A stretch of 64,000 bases of DNA. Source: Comamonas phosphati. GTDB taxonomy: Bacteria; Pseudomonadota; Gammaproteobacteria; Burkholderiales; Burkholderiaceae_C. Below, piece by piece: positions 40,997 to 49,712 of this stretch. A program made the position numbers and the translations under genes. The stretch's first letter is position 1, and each line of letters starts with the position of its first letter. The notes below the pieces were generated by a model that saw nothing but the letters and a program-made list of their open reading frames with translations, did not search any database and had not been told where the DNA came from. The DNA is taken from positions 1-64,000 of the forward strand of contig NZ_BMEU01000006.1 in assembly GCF_014637085.1 (NCBI RefSeq). Reading direction: 5' to 3'.

Positions 40997-41257
40997 CGCA
41001 CGTAACCTGTTGATCTGTAAGGGCGCTTGGCCAGCCCTTTGCGGACTTCGGGCCATTCTCGGAGAGCGAGGCCGGAGAGAAGAATGGCCAGGAGAGAGCG
41101 AAAGGTGGCCGGGAACGAGCCAGATGGCCGACTGGCGAAGTCCGCAGGGTTCCTCATGAACCCGTGCAAACACGCGGGAACTGTCGCTATCGGACGAGAA
41201 AAAGCCCCAACTGAGAACAGTTGGGGCTTCAATAATGGTGGTGGAGCGGAACCCTGC
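40997..41257 (-). repeat. ssrA-end-like repeat, inverted copy
   Basis: Read on the minus strand, this begins with TCCGCTCCACCACCA, then a strong terminator (GCCCCAACTG/CAGTTGGGGC, 41204-41227), then about 190 bases ending in GATCAACAGGTTACGTGCGG. The direct copy at 51241-51502 matches along its length. The first 60 bases resemble the end of ssrA and its terminator (764-816). This looks like an attachment-site remnant of an ssrA-targeting island. The remainder of 40927-41511 shows no gene. Confidence 0.7.
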
Positions 41258-41511
41258 GCCAAACCTATGCAACTCAGCGCGTTACAACCGCTTTGAACTT
41301 CTGCGGAAAGGCGCGAAATCCAGTCCCCAACGGGCCTTATCGTATCAACTTCGACCCGCTGTCGGCATCAATCCTGCACTTCAAAGCTGGGGCAGTTCGA
41401 TTCCATTTGCGGAATCAGATCCGCGTCCGCAACTTCGCCAGAGGATATTGGCTATTCCAATCTCGCCATTTTTGTGCGAATTGTGTTTCAACAGCCGGCT
41501 CCGTTTTTTTA

Positions 41512-42606
41512 TTAATTGGTATTTTCCTTCGCTGTATCCAAGGACGGGTAATCATCGTAGCCCTCGGCACCGCCGGCGTAGAACGATTCCTCGCGCGCCG
41601 GATTAAATCCCGCGTTCAGACGCAGGCGCTCGGGAAGGTCGGGATTAGCGATGAAAAGCTTGCCGAAGGCAATAAAATCAGCTTGTTCACTCTCAATTGC
41701 GTCAATCGCGCTGTCACGCTCATAGCCGCCATTGGCCATGTAGGCGCCATTGAAGATGTGCCGGAGCTTTTGATAGTCGAAGCCGTCCGTGCGGTCTTCC
41801 ACCACGTGAAGGTAGCCCAGACAATACTGGTTCAGTTGCTCGACCACCGTTTCAAAGGTGGATTGCGGACTGGAGTCGGCAATATCGTTGAACGGATTTG
41901 TCGGCGAGATGCGAACTCCGACTTGACCGGGCTCCCAGACGGACAGAATCGCCTCTGTCACTTCGCGCAAAAGACGCGCGCGGTTTTCCACCGAGCCACC
42001 ATAGGCGTCGTCACGCTTGTTGGTGCCGTCACGGAGGAACTGATCAATCAAGTAGCCGTTCGCGGCGTGAATTTCGACGCCGTCGAAGCCCGCTTCTTTC
42101 GCATTGGCGGCAGCGCGGCGAAAGTCTTCAATCAACGCAGGAATTTCGTTCGTGGCGAGTGCGCGTGGCGTCACGAATGGCTGCATCCCTTGGTCAGTGT
42201 AAATCTCGCCAGCAGGCTTGATCGCAGAAGGCGCCACCGGGAGATCGGCTATTTCCAACGTCAGGGGATGCGAGATACGCCCGACATGCCACAGTTGAAG
42301 AAAAATCTTCCCGCCGCGCTCATGGACTGCATTCGTCACCAGGCGCCACCCGGCAATTTGCGGATCACTGTGAATTCCAGGCGTCTTTGGATAACCTTGA
42401 CCTTGCGGACTGATCTGGGTTGCTTCCGAGATAATCAAGCCAGCAGAGGCGCGTTGCGCATAATAACGGACGTTAAGTTCATGCGGTACGTTGCCGTTTG
42501 CGGCACGACTGCGCGTTAACGGCGCCATCACGATACGGTTTTGAAGTGGCACGGAACCAAGAACGGCCGGCGCAAAGAGTTTTGATGGGTTTTGTGTTGG
42601 TTTCAT
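41512..42606 (-). CDS. nemA: Old Yellow Enzyme-family flavin oxidoreductase (NemA/XenA type)
   Basis: FMN enzymes of this family reduce electrophilic alkenes, nitro compounds and quinones with NADPH. The 364-residue product has LFAPAVLGSVPLQNRIVMAP, the HVGRISHP substrate loop, GFDGVEIHAANGYLIDQFLR with the paired HxxN/H-type ligands, and YGGSVENRARLLREV. The ATG at 42606 is preferred to the TTG at 42615. It lies downstream of a HAD dehalogenase and a TetR gene on the same strand. The symbol reflects family and context, not proven orthology. Confidence 0.9.
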   Translation of the reverse strand: MKPTQNPSKLFAPAVLGSVPLQNRIVMAPLTRSRAANGNVPHELNVRYYAQRASAGLIISEATQISPQGQGYPKTPGIHSDPQIAGWRLVTNAVHERGGKIFLQLWHVGRISHPLTLEIADLPVAPSAIKPAGEIYTDQGMQPFVTPRALATNEIPALIEDFRRAAANAKEAGFDGVEIHAANGYLIDQFLRDGTNKRDDAYGGSVENRARLLREVTEAILSVWEPGQVGVRISPTNPFNDIADSSPQSTFETVVEQLNQYCLGYLHVVEDRTDGFDYQKLRHIFNGAYMANGGYERDSAIDAIESEQADFIAFGKLFIANPDLPERLRLNAGFNPAREESFYAGGAEGYDDYPSLDTAKENTN

Positions 42607-42727
42607 ATTGATCAAGGTGATGAATGAATCGGGATTCGTTGCGTTGGCCCAGACAAGAGTCTCTTGAAGCGGAAAACGCGATACGACGGTCTTCCAGAGG
42701 TCGAAGCAGGCCGAAGCCCCGCTTCGC

Positions 42728-43417
42728 TTAGCGGTCTATGCTGAGGATTCGGTGCGCGATTGCCAGCAAGTCCTTCTCGACGATGTCAGGCTGGTCGCCA
42801 ACGGGCAAGGGCGCGTTCCCTGGTCGGGTTAGGAGTGCGGCCTTCCACCCGGCCGCCATCGCGCCGAGCGTGTCCCAGGTATGGGCCGCAACCAATCGCA
42901 ATGAGCCCGCGTCGGTGCCCAGCGCCGAGGCCACGCTGCTGTAAGTCTCTGGGGCAGGTTTAAAGCGCTTGACTGCATCAACCGAGAATTGCTTCTCAAA
43001 ATAGTGGGAAAGCCCTGCCTTCTGAAGAACTGCCTGGCCAGCCTCGGATGCTGAGTTCGTCAAGGTCACCAGACGGAATCCTGAACTCTTGAGGATTTCC
43101 AAAGCGGGCGCGGCATCTTTGTGAGCAGGTAGCCTGCTCATATGGTCCTTGAAGTCATCGAGATCGTTTGCCGTCAGCGAAACGTTTTTTATCTCCGCAA
43201 TCATCTTAAGTACGGCCACCGCGAGTTGACCAAAAGGCGAGTAACTGCCGCTCAAAGTAAGTGCCTGAGAGTAAAGAATCAGTTCTGCAAACCACTGTCG
43301 CATGACACGCGCATCGCCAAAGGCGCGTTCGAAAAACGGGTTCAGTGTTTCGATATCCAGCAGCGTTTCATTCACATCAAAGACGATCACGCGCTCGTGC
43401 TTTCTCGATTGATTCAT
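42728..43417 (-). CDS. HAD-superfamily type II haloacid dehalogenase
   Basis: The 229-residue product has the HAD motifs: VIVFDVNETLLDI (nucleophile Asp), LVTLTNSASEAG (motif II), KRFKPAPETYSSVA (Lys) and VAAHTWDTLGAMAAGWK (motif IV). This pattern is that of L-2-haloacid dehalogenases. GGAG lies 6 bases before the ATG at 43417. It probably shares a transcript with the TetR and Old Yellow Enzyme genes. Confidence 0.9.
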   Translation of the reverse strand: MNQSRKHERVIVFDVNETLLDIETLNPFFERAFGDARVMRQWFAELILYSQALTLSGSYSPFGQLAVAVLKMIAEIKNVSLTANDLDDFKDHMSRLPAHKDAAPALEILKSSGFRLVTLTNSASEAGQAVLQKAGLSHYFEKQFSVDAVKRFKPAPETYSSVASALGTDAGSLRLVAAHTWDTLGAMAAGWKAALLTRPGNAPLPVGDQPDIVEKDLLAIAHRILSIDR

Positions 43418-43494
43418 TGTTGACTCCAATGGCGAAGATCAACGATAGATCGGCCGCGCGGCTGTGTTAGAGCTAATCTTTACCGTGCAAGCGA

Positions 43495-43512
43495 CTGATC
43501 AATTTTTTGATC
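43495..43512. repeat. 18-bp palindrome between tetR and HAD genes
   Basis: TGATCAATTTTTTGATCA lies about 35 bases beyond the TetR stop. With its T-run it could act as a weak terminator, or as a second regulatory site before the dehalogenase gene. Confidence 0.45.
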
Positions 43513-43548
43513 AATATTTGTGGAAATTTCGGTAAAAAATAGAGAAAA

Positions 43549-44121
43549 TTATTCCATTAATCCAGCTAATATGTTTTCAATAACGGGATTGAGTTCATCG
43601 GCTGAACATCCCCCCTTTGCAAGAACGCGCAGACCCGAAATGGCGGTAACGAGAATGACGGCATACTGACGGGGGTTCACGCCGGATTTAAACTGCCCAG
43701 CTTCCTGGCCCGCGCGAATCAGGTTTGCGAATGCGTCCATCATCCCGTTGAAACCAGCTTTGACGTGTTGACAAACTTCGCCATCACGCGCTCCGAATTC
43801 GGCGGCCGTGTTCACCAGTAAACAGCCTCGTCCCGCGTTATTGCCGGAGACCACCTCCAGCAATATCTCGCGCAGCAGCGCCCCCGCATTCTCGCTACCA
43901 GCGCGCGCGACGAGCTTCGAACGCTGACTGTTGGCGTAATGGTCAACCGATTCGAGGAAAAGATCTCGTTTCGAGCCAAACGTGTTGTACAGCGAAGACT
44001 TTGCAACGCCCATTGCTTCGGCAATTTCCATGGCAGACAAGGGGTCATAGCCGAACCGCCAGAACGCGTCGACTGCCCGAGCAATAACTTCCGTGCGATC
44101 AAATTCCAGATGTCGAGCCAT
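43549..44121 (-). CDS. TetR-family transcriptional regulator
   Basis: The 190-residue product has the TetR DNA-binding domain (VIARAVDAFWRFGYDPLSAM, EIAEAMGVAKSSLYNTFGSK) and a ligand domain with cysteines (AGRGCLLVNTA, GGCSADEL) that could sense electrophiles, as in NemR. The ATG at 44121 is the family start. It leads the operon with the dehalogenase and the Old Yellow Enzyme. A perfect palindrome just upstream is the likely operator. Confidence 0.9.
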   Translation of the reverse strand: MARHLEFDRTEVIARAVDAFWRFGYDPLSAMEIAEAMGVAKSSLYNTFGSKRDLFLESVDHYANSQRSKLVARAGSENAGALLREILLEVVSGNNAGRGCLLVNTAAEFGARDGEVCQHVKAGFNGMMDAFANLIRAGQEAGQFKSGVNPRQYAVILVTAISGLRVLAKGGCSADELNPVIENILAGLME

Positions 44122-44140
44122 GAGCAGCGTACCTTGCAAT

Positions 44141-44168
44141 AAATTCTGGACCGATTGTACCAGAATTT
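44141..44168. promoter_or_regulatory. palindromic operator of the TetR regulator
   Basis: AAATTCTGG (44141-44149) and CCAGAATTT (44160-44168) are perfect 9-base arms with a 10-base spacer, 19 bases upstream of the tetR ATG. This size is usual for TetR operators. The glutathione transferase gene on the other strand starts 160 bases away, so both directions could be controlled. Bases 44169-44327 hold no gene. Confidence 0.75.
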
Positions 44169-44327
44169 TGCTATCATGCCCGCTTAGACGGGGCAGGAGT
44201 CAGTCACTTCGCCTTCCTTGATAGTGCGCTGTTCATCTCAGGGAAGACCAAATGTTCGGAATGATTTTTCAGCTACCCCAAAACAAATCCCGCGCCAGCG
44301 ACAGCGCGACGTTATCAAGGTCACATC

Positions 44328-45215
44328 ATGAGCGATGCAAGCGAATACATTCCGCCCAAGGTCTGGGTCTGGGATCAGGAAAGCGGCGGCCAGTTTGCCA
44401 GCATCAACCGGCCTGTTGCTGGTGCCACGCACGACAAGGACTTGCCAGTGGGACGCCACCCGCTACAGCTGTATTCGCTGGCCACGCCCAATGGGGTCAA
44501 GGTGACGGTCATGCTGGAAGAGCTGCTGGCCCTGGGGCACGGTGGCGCTGAATACGACGCTTGGCTCATTCGGATCAATGATGGCGACCAGTTCGGCAGT
44601 GGATTTGTGGGAGTCAACCCTAATTCCAAGATCCCGGCCTTGATGGATCACAGCGGTGAAACACCGGTACGGATATTTGAGTCCGGCGCTATCCTGCAGT
44701 ACCTGGCCGAGAAGTTTGGTGCTTTCTTGCCCGCCAGTGGCGCGGCGCGGGCTGAATGCTTGTCGTGGCTTTTTTGGCAGATGGGCAGCGCACCCTTTCT
44801 GGGTGGTGGCTTTGGCCACTTTTATGCCTACGCGCCCGCAAAGTTCGAGTACCCGATTAACCGCTACGCCATGGAAGTCAAGCGCCAGCTTGATGTGTTG
44901 GACCGACAACTGGCCGAGCACCGTTTCCTGACCGGAGACACCTACACCATCGCCGACATGGCGGTGTGGCCTTGGTACGGTGTCCTGGTCAAGGGCCAGC
45001 TTTACGAAGCTGGCGAGTTCCTCAGCGTGCACGAGTACAAGCACGTCCTGCGCTGGTCGAACGAAATTGCACTGCGTCCGGCCGTCCAGCGCGGGCGCAA
45101 GGTCAACCGCGCCTGGGGTGAGCCATCCAGTCAGTTGCTCGAACGCCACGACGCCAGCGATTTCGATACTCGGACCCAAGACAAAGTGACCACTTCCGCC
45201 GACGGCACGCCGTAA
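44328..45215 (+). CDS. yghU: glutathione S-transferase family protein, YghU-like
   Basis: The 295-residue product has the YghU N-terminal extension (PPKVWVWDQESGGQFASINR) and the thioredoxin fold (LQLYSLATPNGVKVTVMLEE). The GSH-binding segment NPNSKIPALMDH and FESGAILQYLAEKFG follow, then a helical C-terminal domain. YghU acts as a glutathione-dependent disulphide reductase. It is followed by a second transferase. The C-terminal 20 residues are polar. Confidence 0.9.
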   Translation: MSDASEYIPPKVWVWDQESGGQFASINRPVAGATHDKDLPVGRHPLQLYSLATPNGVKVTVMLEELLALGHGGAEYDAWLIRINDGDQFGSGFVGVNPNSKIPALMDHSGETPVRIFESGAILQYLAEKFGAFLPASGAARAECLSWLFWQMGSAPFLGGGFGHFYAYAPAKFEYPINRYAMEVKRQLDVLDRQLAEHRFLTGDTYTIADMAVWPWYGVLVKGQLYEAGEFLSVHEYKHVLRWSNEIALRPAVQRGRKVNRAWGEPSSQLLERHDASDFDTRTQDKVTTSADGTP

Positions 45216-45358
45216 TTGCCCGTGGCGACAGCGCCACCGACCGTGCTCTGTCCGCACTGCCTGCTGAAAAAGACGCGTTGCACAAGGGCAATGCCACCCT
45301 CTGAATTTTCGCTAAGTTCGCTACTCACGATTTTCCACCCCGTTTTTAGAGGCTCGTC

Positions 45359-46051
45359 ATGATCAAATTCTATTACCACCCATCCCCTAACCCGGCCAAG
45401 GTGGCCCTCTTCCTGGAAGAAGCAGGCCTGCCTTATGAATTGGTGCCAGTAGATACCCGCAAGGGCGAGCAGCACGCGCCCGCCTACACCGCCATCAACC
45501 CGAATGCCAAGACGCCGGCCCTGGTGGACGGCGAGGTTGTGGTGTTCGACAGCAATGCCATCCTGCTGTACCTAGCCGAGAAAACCGGCAAATTTCTGCC
45601 GGAGAACAAACCCGAGCATCGTGCGCAGATGCTGTCGTGGCTGATGTTCGTGGCCACGGGGATCGGCCCATATTCAGGCCAAGCTGTGCACTTTAAGCAC
45701 TTCGCGCCAGAACCGAAGGCCTATGCAGTGAACCGTTACGACTTCGAGGCGCAGCGCCACTGGCGCCTGATCGACGCACAACTCGCCAAGCATCCCTACA
45801 TGGTGGGTGACCGCTACAGTCTCGTCGACATGGCGGTGTGGGGCTGGGCCCGCGCCGTGCCTTTTATTCTTGGCGCCGAAGCGTGGGGCAGCCTCCCCAA
45901 TGTGAAGCGTCTGCTTGATGAAATCAACGCACGGCCCGCCGCCCAGCGCGCCGAAGCCCTAAAGGCGCAGCACGCTTTCAAAACCGAGATGGATGACGAG
46001 GCCCGCCGCGTGCTGTTTCCGCAAAACGCGCGTCTGGGCGCTGCGTCCTGA
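45359..46051 (+). CDS. glutathione S-transferase family protein
   Basis: The 230-residue product has the GST thioredoxin fold (MIKFYYHPSPNPAKVALFLE, NPNAKTPALVDGEVV, FDSNAILLYLAEKTG) and a helical C-terminal domain (YSLVDMAVWGWARAVPFILG). It resembles YfcG-type transferases. It follows the YghU-like gene by 143 bases. Together with the TetR operon it suggests a detoxification cargo. Confidence 0.9.
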   Translation: MIKFYYHPSPNPAKVALFLEEAGLPYELVPVDTRKGEQHAPAYTAINPNAKTPALVDGEVVVFDSNAILLYLAEKTGKFLPENKPEHRAQMLSWLMFVATGIGPYSGQAVHFKHFAPEPKAYAVNRYDFEAQRHWRLIDAQLAKHPYMVGDRYSLVDMAVWGWARAVPFILGAEAWGSLPNVKRLLDEINARPAAQRAEALKAQHAFKTEMDDEARRVLFPQNARLGAAS

Positions 46052-46224
46052 TCGGTTATCCGCATTTTTCTGGTTGATGCTCCCGTAGCATGCACTGCAA
46101 GAGTCGACCACTCAGAAGCGCAACGTTACGGGATGGGACAGTCCTAGTTCGACCCTGAGCGGACTTCGGTTGGGCCCAGCACCTCAGACCAAAGCTGACG
46201 TTCGCCTCTCCAATCCTTGGCAGC

Positions 46225-46740
46225 TCAGACACCGGACCGCTTGCGAATCTCATGCGCAAGCCCTTTGAATTCGGAGGCGGCTTCCTCTATCTGATTGTTA
46301 TAGCCAGAATTGACCATTCCCCGCAGCTTCCCGATTCCGACCCCATACTCTTGGGCCTGAGGTGCCAAGCTGTGGAAATCCTTGATCGCGGCGAGCTTGT
46401 TCGTGGTGTGTGGTACAAGTCCTGGATCGACAGCACGCAACGCATCGACCACGCGATCCCGCACCCGAGGAGCGATCTTGGCCTCCCAGTAGTCGTGAGG
46501 TTTTGTCGAGTTGCGACCAGAGGAGACTTTGTACGCTGACGTGATGTAGCCAAGGTAGGTGGGATTCCCTGTCAAGAGCGGGCGCGCTCCGGTCGGCGCC
46601 AAGCTTCGCACCGTCTTCCAATCCGTGATCCACCTCGTGACCGATCGGCCGACCGTAGACAGGGCTCGCAGCGAAAATAGGTCGGCAGCCACTGGTGTAG
46701 CGAAGAATGTTAACGCGCGAGCAGAATTGACCCACCTGGC
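46225..46740 (-). pseudogene. C-terminal fragment of an unknown gene next to the IS
   Basis: The frame from about 46740 reads FFATPVAADLFSLRALSTVG, PLLTGNPTYLGYITSAYKVS and ends in GLAHEIRKRSGV. A GTG at 46692 could start a 155-residue product, but the protein-like reading continues upstream until the IS, so the 5' part is probably lost. No family is recognised. Bases 46052-46224 are empty. Confidence 0.5.
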
Positions 46741-46744
46741 GGGG

Positions 46745-48118
46745 TGGGGGATGCGGCATAAATCTTGGACGGTTATGCAGCAATCCCGAGGGCCCTGCGG
46801 TACTCAACAGGGCTCCGTGCCCCTAACGAGATCTTGATCCGTTGCTCGTTGTACCAACGGATGTACGCGTCCAGAGCTTGCGTGAACTGCTCAATGCTCG
46901 TGGTTTGCCAGTCGCGGGCATAAAACAATTCGTTTTTGAGCCGCCCGAAGAAGCCTTCACAGGCCGCATTGTCCGGTGAGTACCCCTTACGTGACATCGA
47001 GCGCACTAACTTGGCATCAGCGATGCGTGACAACCATCCTGGCCAGCGATAGTGGGCACCACGGTCTGAGTGAACCACAGGTTGCACTTCGCTGTCATTG
47101 AGCTTGGCGATCGCGGCATCCAGCATCGTGTTGACCAGTTCAGCGTCGGGGCGTGTTCCGATAGACCAGCTCACCACCATTCCATCGAAGCAATCGATCA
47201 TGGGCGACAGGTAGACTTTGCCGGCGGGTAGTTGGAACTCCGAGATGTCGGTCAGCCACTTCTGGTTAGGCGCAGTGGCATTGAAGTCGCGATTCAGCAA
47301 GTTCTCAGGTGCAGGGCTAATCTCTCCCAAGTAGGAGCCGTAGCGGCGTCGTTTGGGCGCAGCGGCCACCAGCCCTTCCTGCTTCATCAGGCGCCGGACC
47401 ACCTTCTCCGAGATCCACACGCATTGCCTGACCAGTGAGGCCTGGATGCGACGGTAGCCATAGCAGCCATGGTTGCGCTCGAAGATGTCCGTGATCGTTC
47501 GGCGCACCGCGACATACTTTTCGTCAGCGTTGAGCCGAGCTCGATGGTAGAAGTACGAGCTGCGAGCCAGGACTAGCGAGGCGAGCAACTCGGCAAGTGA
47601 GTATTCATGGCGCAGGGCATCAACCAGAAGTGTCTTCTCACGATTGCTCAGGAGATGAAGGTCGATGCCCTGGTCCTTTTTTAGGAGCTCGTTCGCCTTC
47701 TTCAATAACTCCTGTTCCAACTGCAACCGCCTCACTTGACGACGTAGCGTCTGGAGTTGCTGCTCCAACTGGGACAGCTCCGAACCCGTTGAAGAATCAT
47801 TGAAGCGCTTCATCGATGCGAGAGCCTCTGGCCCCAATAGTTGATTGCGCCAGTTGTACAGCGTCTCTCGACACACGCCAACGTCGTCAGCAATGGCTTG
47901 GACGCGTCCTTGACGTGTGCACAGTGCGAGCACCGCAGCGTGCTTCTGCTCGTTCGACGATGCTCCAAGCAGGCGTGGCCGAGCCCGGGGATTGAGCTCT
48001 TGAACCCAAGCGTGAAGTGAGGCCCTCCCGGGATAGCCAAGAGCCTTGATTGTGAAAGCCACGCAGCGCCCGTGCGTCAGATAGTGTTCGACGGCCCGAG
48101 TCCGCCGCCGCATCGAGG
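46745..48118 (-). mobile_element. IS3-family insertion sequence
   Basis: The element is delimited by the transposase gene and by two broken genes: the unknown fragment on the left and the WYL gene on the right. I cannot see convincing terminal repeats or a target duplication by eye, so the ends are approximate and may be decayed. Loss of the parts of both flanking genes suggests an IS-linked deletion. Confidence 0.7.
46773..48113 (-). CDS. IS3-family transposase (single-frame)
   Basis: The 446-residue product joins the helix-turn-helix part (VQAIADDVGVCRETLYNWRN), a leucine-rich coiled coil (QLEQQLQTLRRQVRRLQLEQ) and the DDE catalytic domain. WLTDISEF carries the first D, VHSDRGAHYR the second and AACEGFFGRLKNE the E. 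Most IS3 elements split this into two frames joined by frameshifting; here both are in one frame. It looks active. Confidence 0.9.
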   Translation of the reverse strand: MRRRTRAVEHYLTHGRCVAFTIKALGYPGRASLHAWVQELNPRARPRLLGASSNEQKHAAVLALCTRQGRVQAIADDVGVCRETLYNWRNQLLGPEALASMKRFNDSSTGSELSQLEQQLQTLRRQVRRLQLEQELLKKANELLKKDQGIDLHLLSNREKTLLVDALRHEYSLAELLASLVLARSSYFYHRARLNADEKYVAVRRTITDIFERNHGCYGYRRIQASLVRQCVWISEKVVRRLMKQEGLVAAAPKRRRYGSYLGEISPAPENLLNRDFNATAPNQKWLTDISEFQLPAGKVYLSPMIDCFDGMVVSWSIGTRPDAELVNTMLDAAIAKLNDSEVQPVVHSDRGAHYRWPGWLSRIADAKLVRSMSRKGYSPDNAACEGFFGRLKNELFYARDWQTTSIEQFTQALDAYIRWYNEQRIKISLGARSPVEYRRALGIAA

Positions 48119-48907
48119 GATCTTGCGCTTTACAAGGAATTGGCCCCGGGCAACATCGACTACGACCCCAAGGGCAAGTCCTACGTCCTGGGGCCGGACT
48201 TCCGGCCCGTCTTCGACTTTCCCCCAGAGCGGGTGCTGTCGTGGCTGACCCAGGGCTTTGGCGATGGTGAGCCGATGCGGCTCAAGGCGTGGGTGGCCAG
48301 CGAGAGCCCGTCACGGCTCACGCATCCGGATCTGGATGTGCTGGCGAGCGTGACCCGGGCGATTCACCAGGAGTGTCCGCTCGGCATCGAGTACCACTCC
48401 ATCTCCAGTGGCCGCACCGAGCGGGAGATCGTCCCGTTCGCGCTGATCGATAACGGCCTCCGTTGGCACGTCCGGGCCTTCGACCGGAAGTCCCAGGAGT
48501 TCCGGGATTTCGTCATCACCCGGATCAAGCGGCCGGTGGTGCTCAAGGGGCAGCCAGTGGCGCCCCACGAGATGAGCGATCAGGATATTCAGTGGACTCG
48601 GATCGTCGAGCTGGAGCTAGTGCCGCACCCGGATCAACCCCGGCCGGAGATCACCGAGATGGACTACAGCATGCAAGGCGGCGTGCTGCGGATGAAGCTG
48701 CGTGCCGCCACTGCCGGATACATCCTGCGCAAATGGAGTGTCGACTGCTCCCCTGACCACAGCTTGCGCGGGCATGAGTACCGGTTGTGGCTGAAGGACC
48801 ACCTGGCCATCTACGGCGTGCGCAACGCCGTGCTGGCAGGCGCCGCTCGCGTTGGCAGGCTGGTGCTGAACAGAAAGACTGGTTGGGAACTTGCGGGCGG
48901 GGTGTGA
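48119..48907 (+). pseudogene. WYL-domain regulator, 5' part removed by the IS
   Basis: The frame opens at the IS edge with DLALYKELAPGNIDYD, which is mid-protein in WYL regulators. It then has the WYL core (LGIEYHSISSGRTEREIVPF, RWHVRAFDRKSQEFRDFVIT) and the WCX-like tail to the stop. The N-terminal winged helix (about 90 residues) is missing. WYL proteins of this type (BrxR/CapW) regulate phage-defence operons. Translation from a TTG at 48140 is possible but would give no DNA-binding domain. Confidence 0.8.
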
Positions 48908-49037
48908 AGGGCTTGCCACAGCAGGCGCAGCGTTTGGTCATCGTCGTGGTCTCCATGCAAATCCGCATGGGAACCGTGACAGATCACTGCTGTTGGAGAA
49001 GCATGCGCATGATCAGGCGCACATGGAGTGCTGAAAT

Positions 49038-49712
49038 TCAGCCGCGCAAGGTCGTCAGCAGTTTCACCAGATCCACGATGGCGGTGAACGGTTCAGGATC
49101 GGTGTGCGCGGAAAAGCGCTGCGCCAGCCGATTGGCACGCTGGGTGGCGATGGCCAAATGCTCGCCCGTGGTGGCGAACGCATTGCCGCTGCCTTTTTCA
49201 TAGCCGGGGATATGCCGTTTCAGGCGGCGCATCACCTCATCGCGGTGCAGCGGGGCCTGAATGTCCTCAAAGTGCAGCAGCAGCCACACCTCGAAGCTGG
49301 GCACGGAGGCAATGGCCCGAAACGTGACCGGCTGCTTGGCGTCGTTCCTGAGCTTGCCGTTGAGTTCTTCGGCCAGAGCTAAGGCAGCGTGGTAGCTGCC
49401 GTGGTCATCCCTGTCAAAAACTGCGTAGACCTGCTCGAATGCCCGCCGCTGGATGTTTTTGTGGCGATCACCTTTTTCGAACAATTCCTGGGCGTACTGC
49501 ACTACCTGAATCGGCGCGGTGCCCAATTCGCTGGGCCTCACTTCCACGTTGGCCGTGTGCAAGCGATAGGCGCTGCGGATCTCCCGAAAATAATTCGGCT
49601 CCGTCTTGCTGCCTTCGGACACAATCAGGACGCGGTCGTAACTTGCCCGCCGTCCCTGCTTGCGCGCCAGCTGCTGTTTCTGGCGCTCCTTGGGGGCATT
49701 ATCGCGGGCCAT
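49038..49712 (-). CDS. rloB: RloB-family protein (TOPRIM-like), AbiLii-like
   Basis: The 224-residue product has the TOPRIM signature VLIVSEGSKTEPNYFREI (catalytic Glu near residue 33) and AVFDRDDHGSYHAAL (DxD near residue 101), followed by SVPSFEVWLLLHFED. RloB/AbiLii proteins are thought to be nuclease effectors of two-gene abortive-infection systems, activated through an AAA ATPase. Its ATG overlaps the ATPase stop, so the two are translated together. Confidence 0.88.
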   Translation of the reverse strand: MARDNAPKERQKQQLARKQGRRASYDRVLIVSEGSKTEPNYFREIRSAYRLHTANVEVRPSELGTAPIQVVQYAQELFEKGDRHKNIQRRAFEQVYAVFDRDDHGSYHAALALAEELNGKLRNDAKQPVTFRAIASVPSFEVWLLLHFEDIQAPLHRDEVMRRLKRHIPGYEKGSGNAFATTGEHLAIATQRANRLAQRFSAHTDPEPFTAIVDLVKLLTTLRG

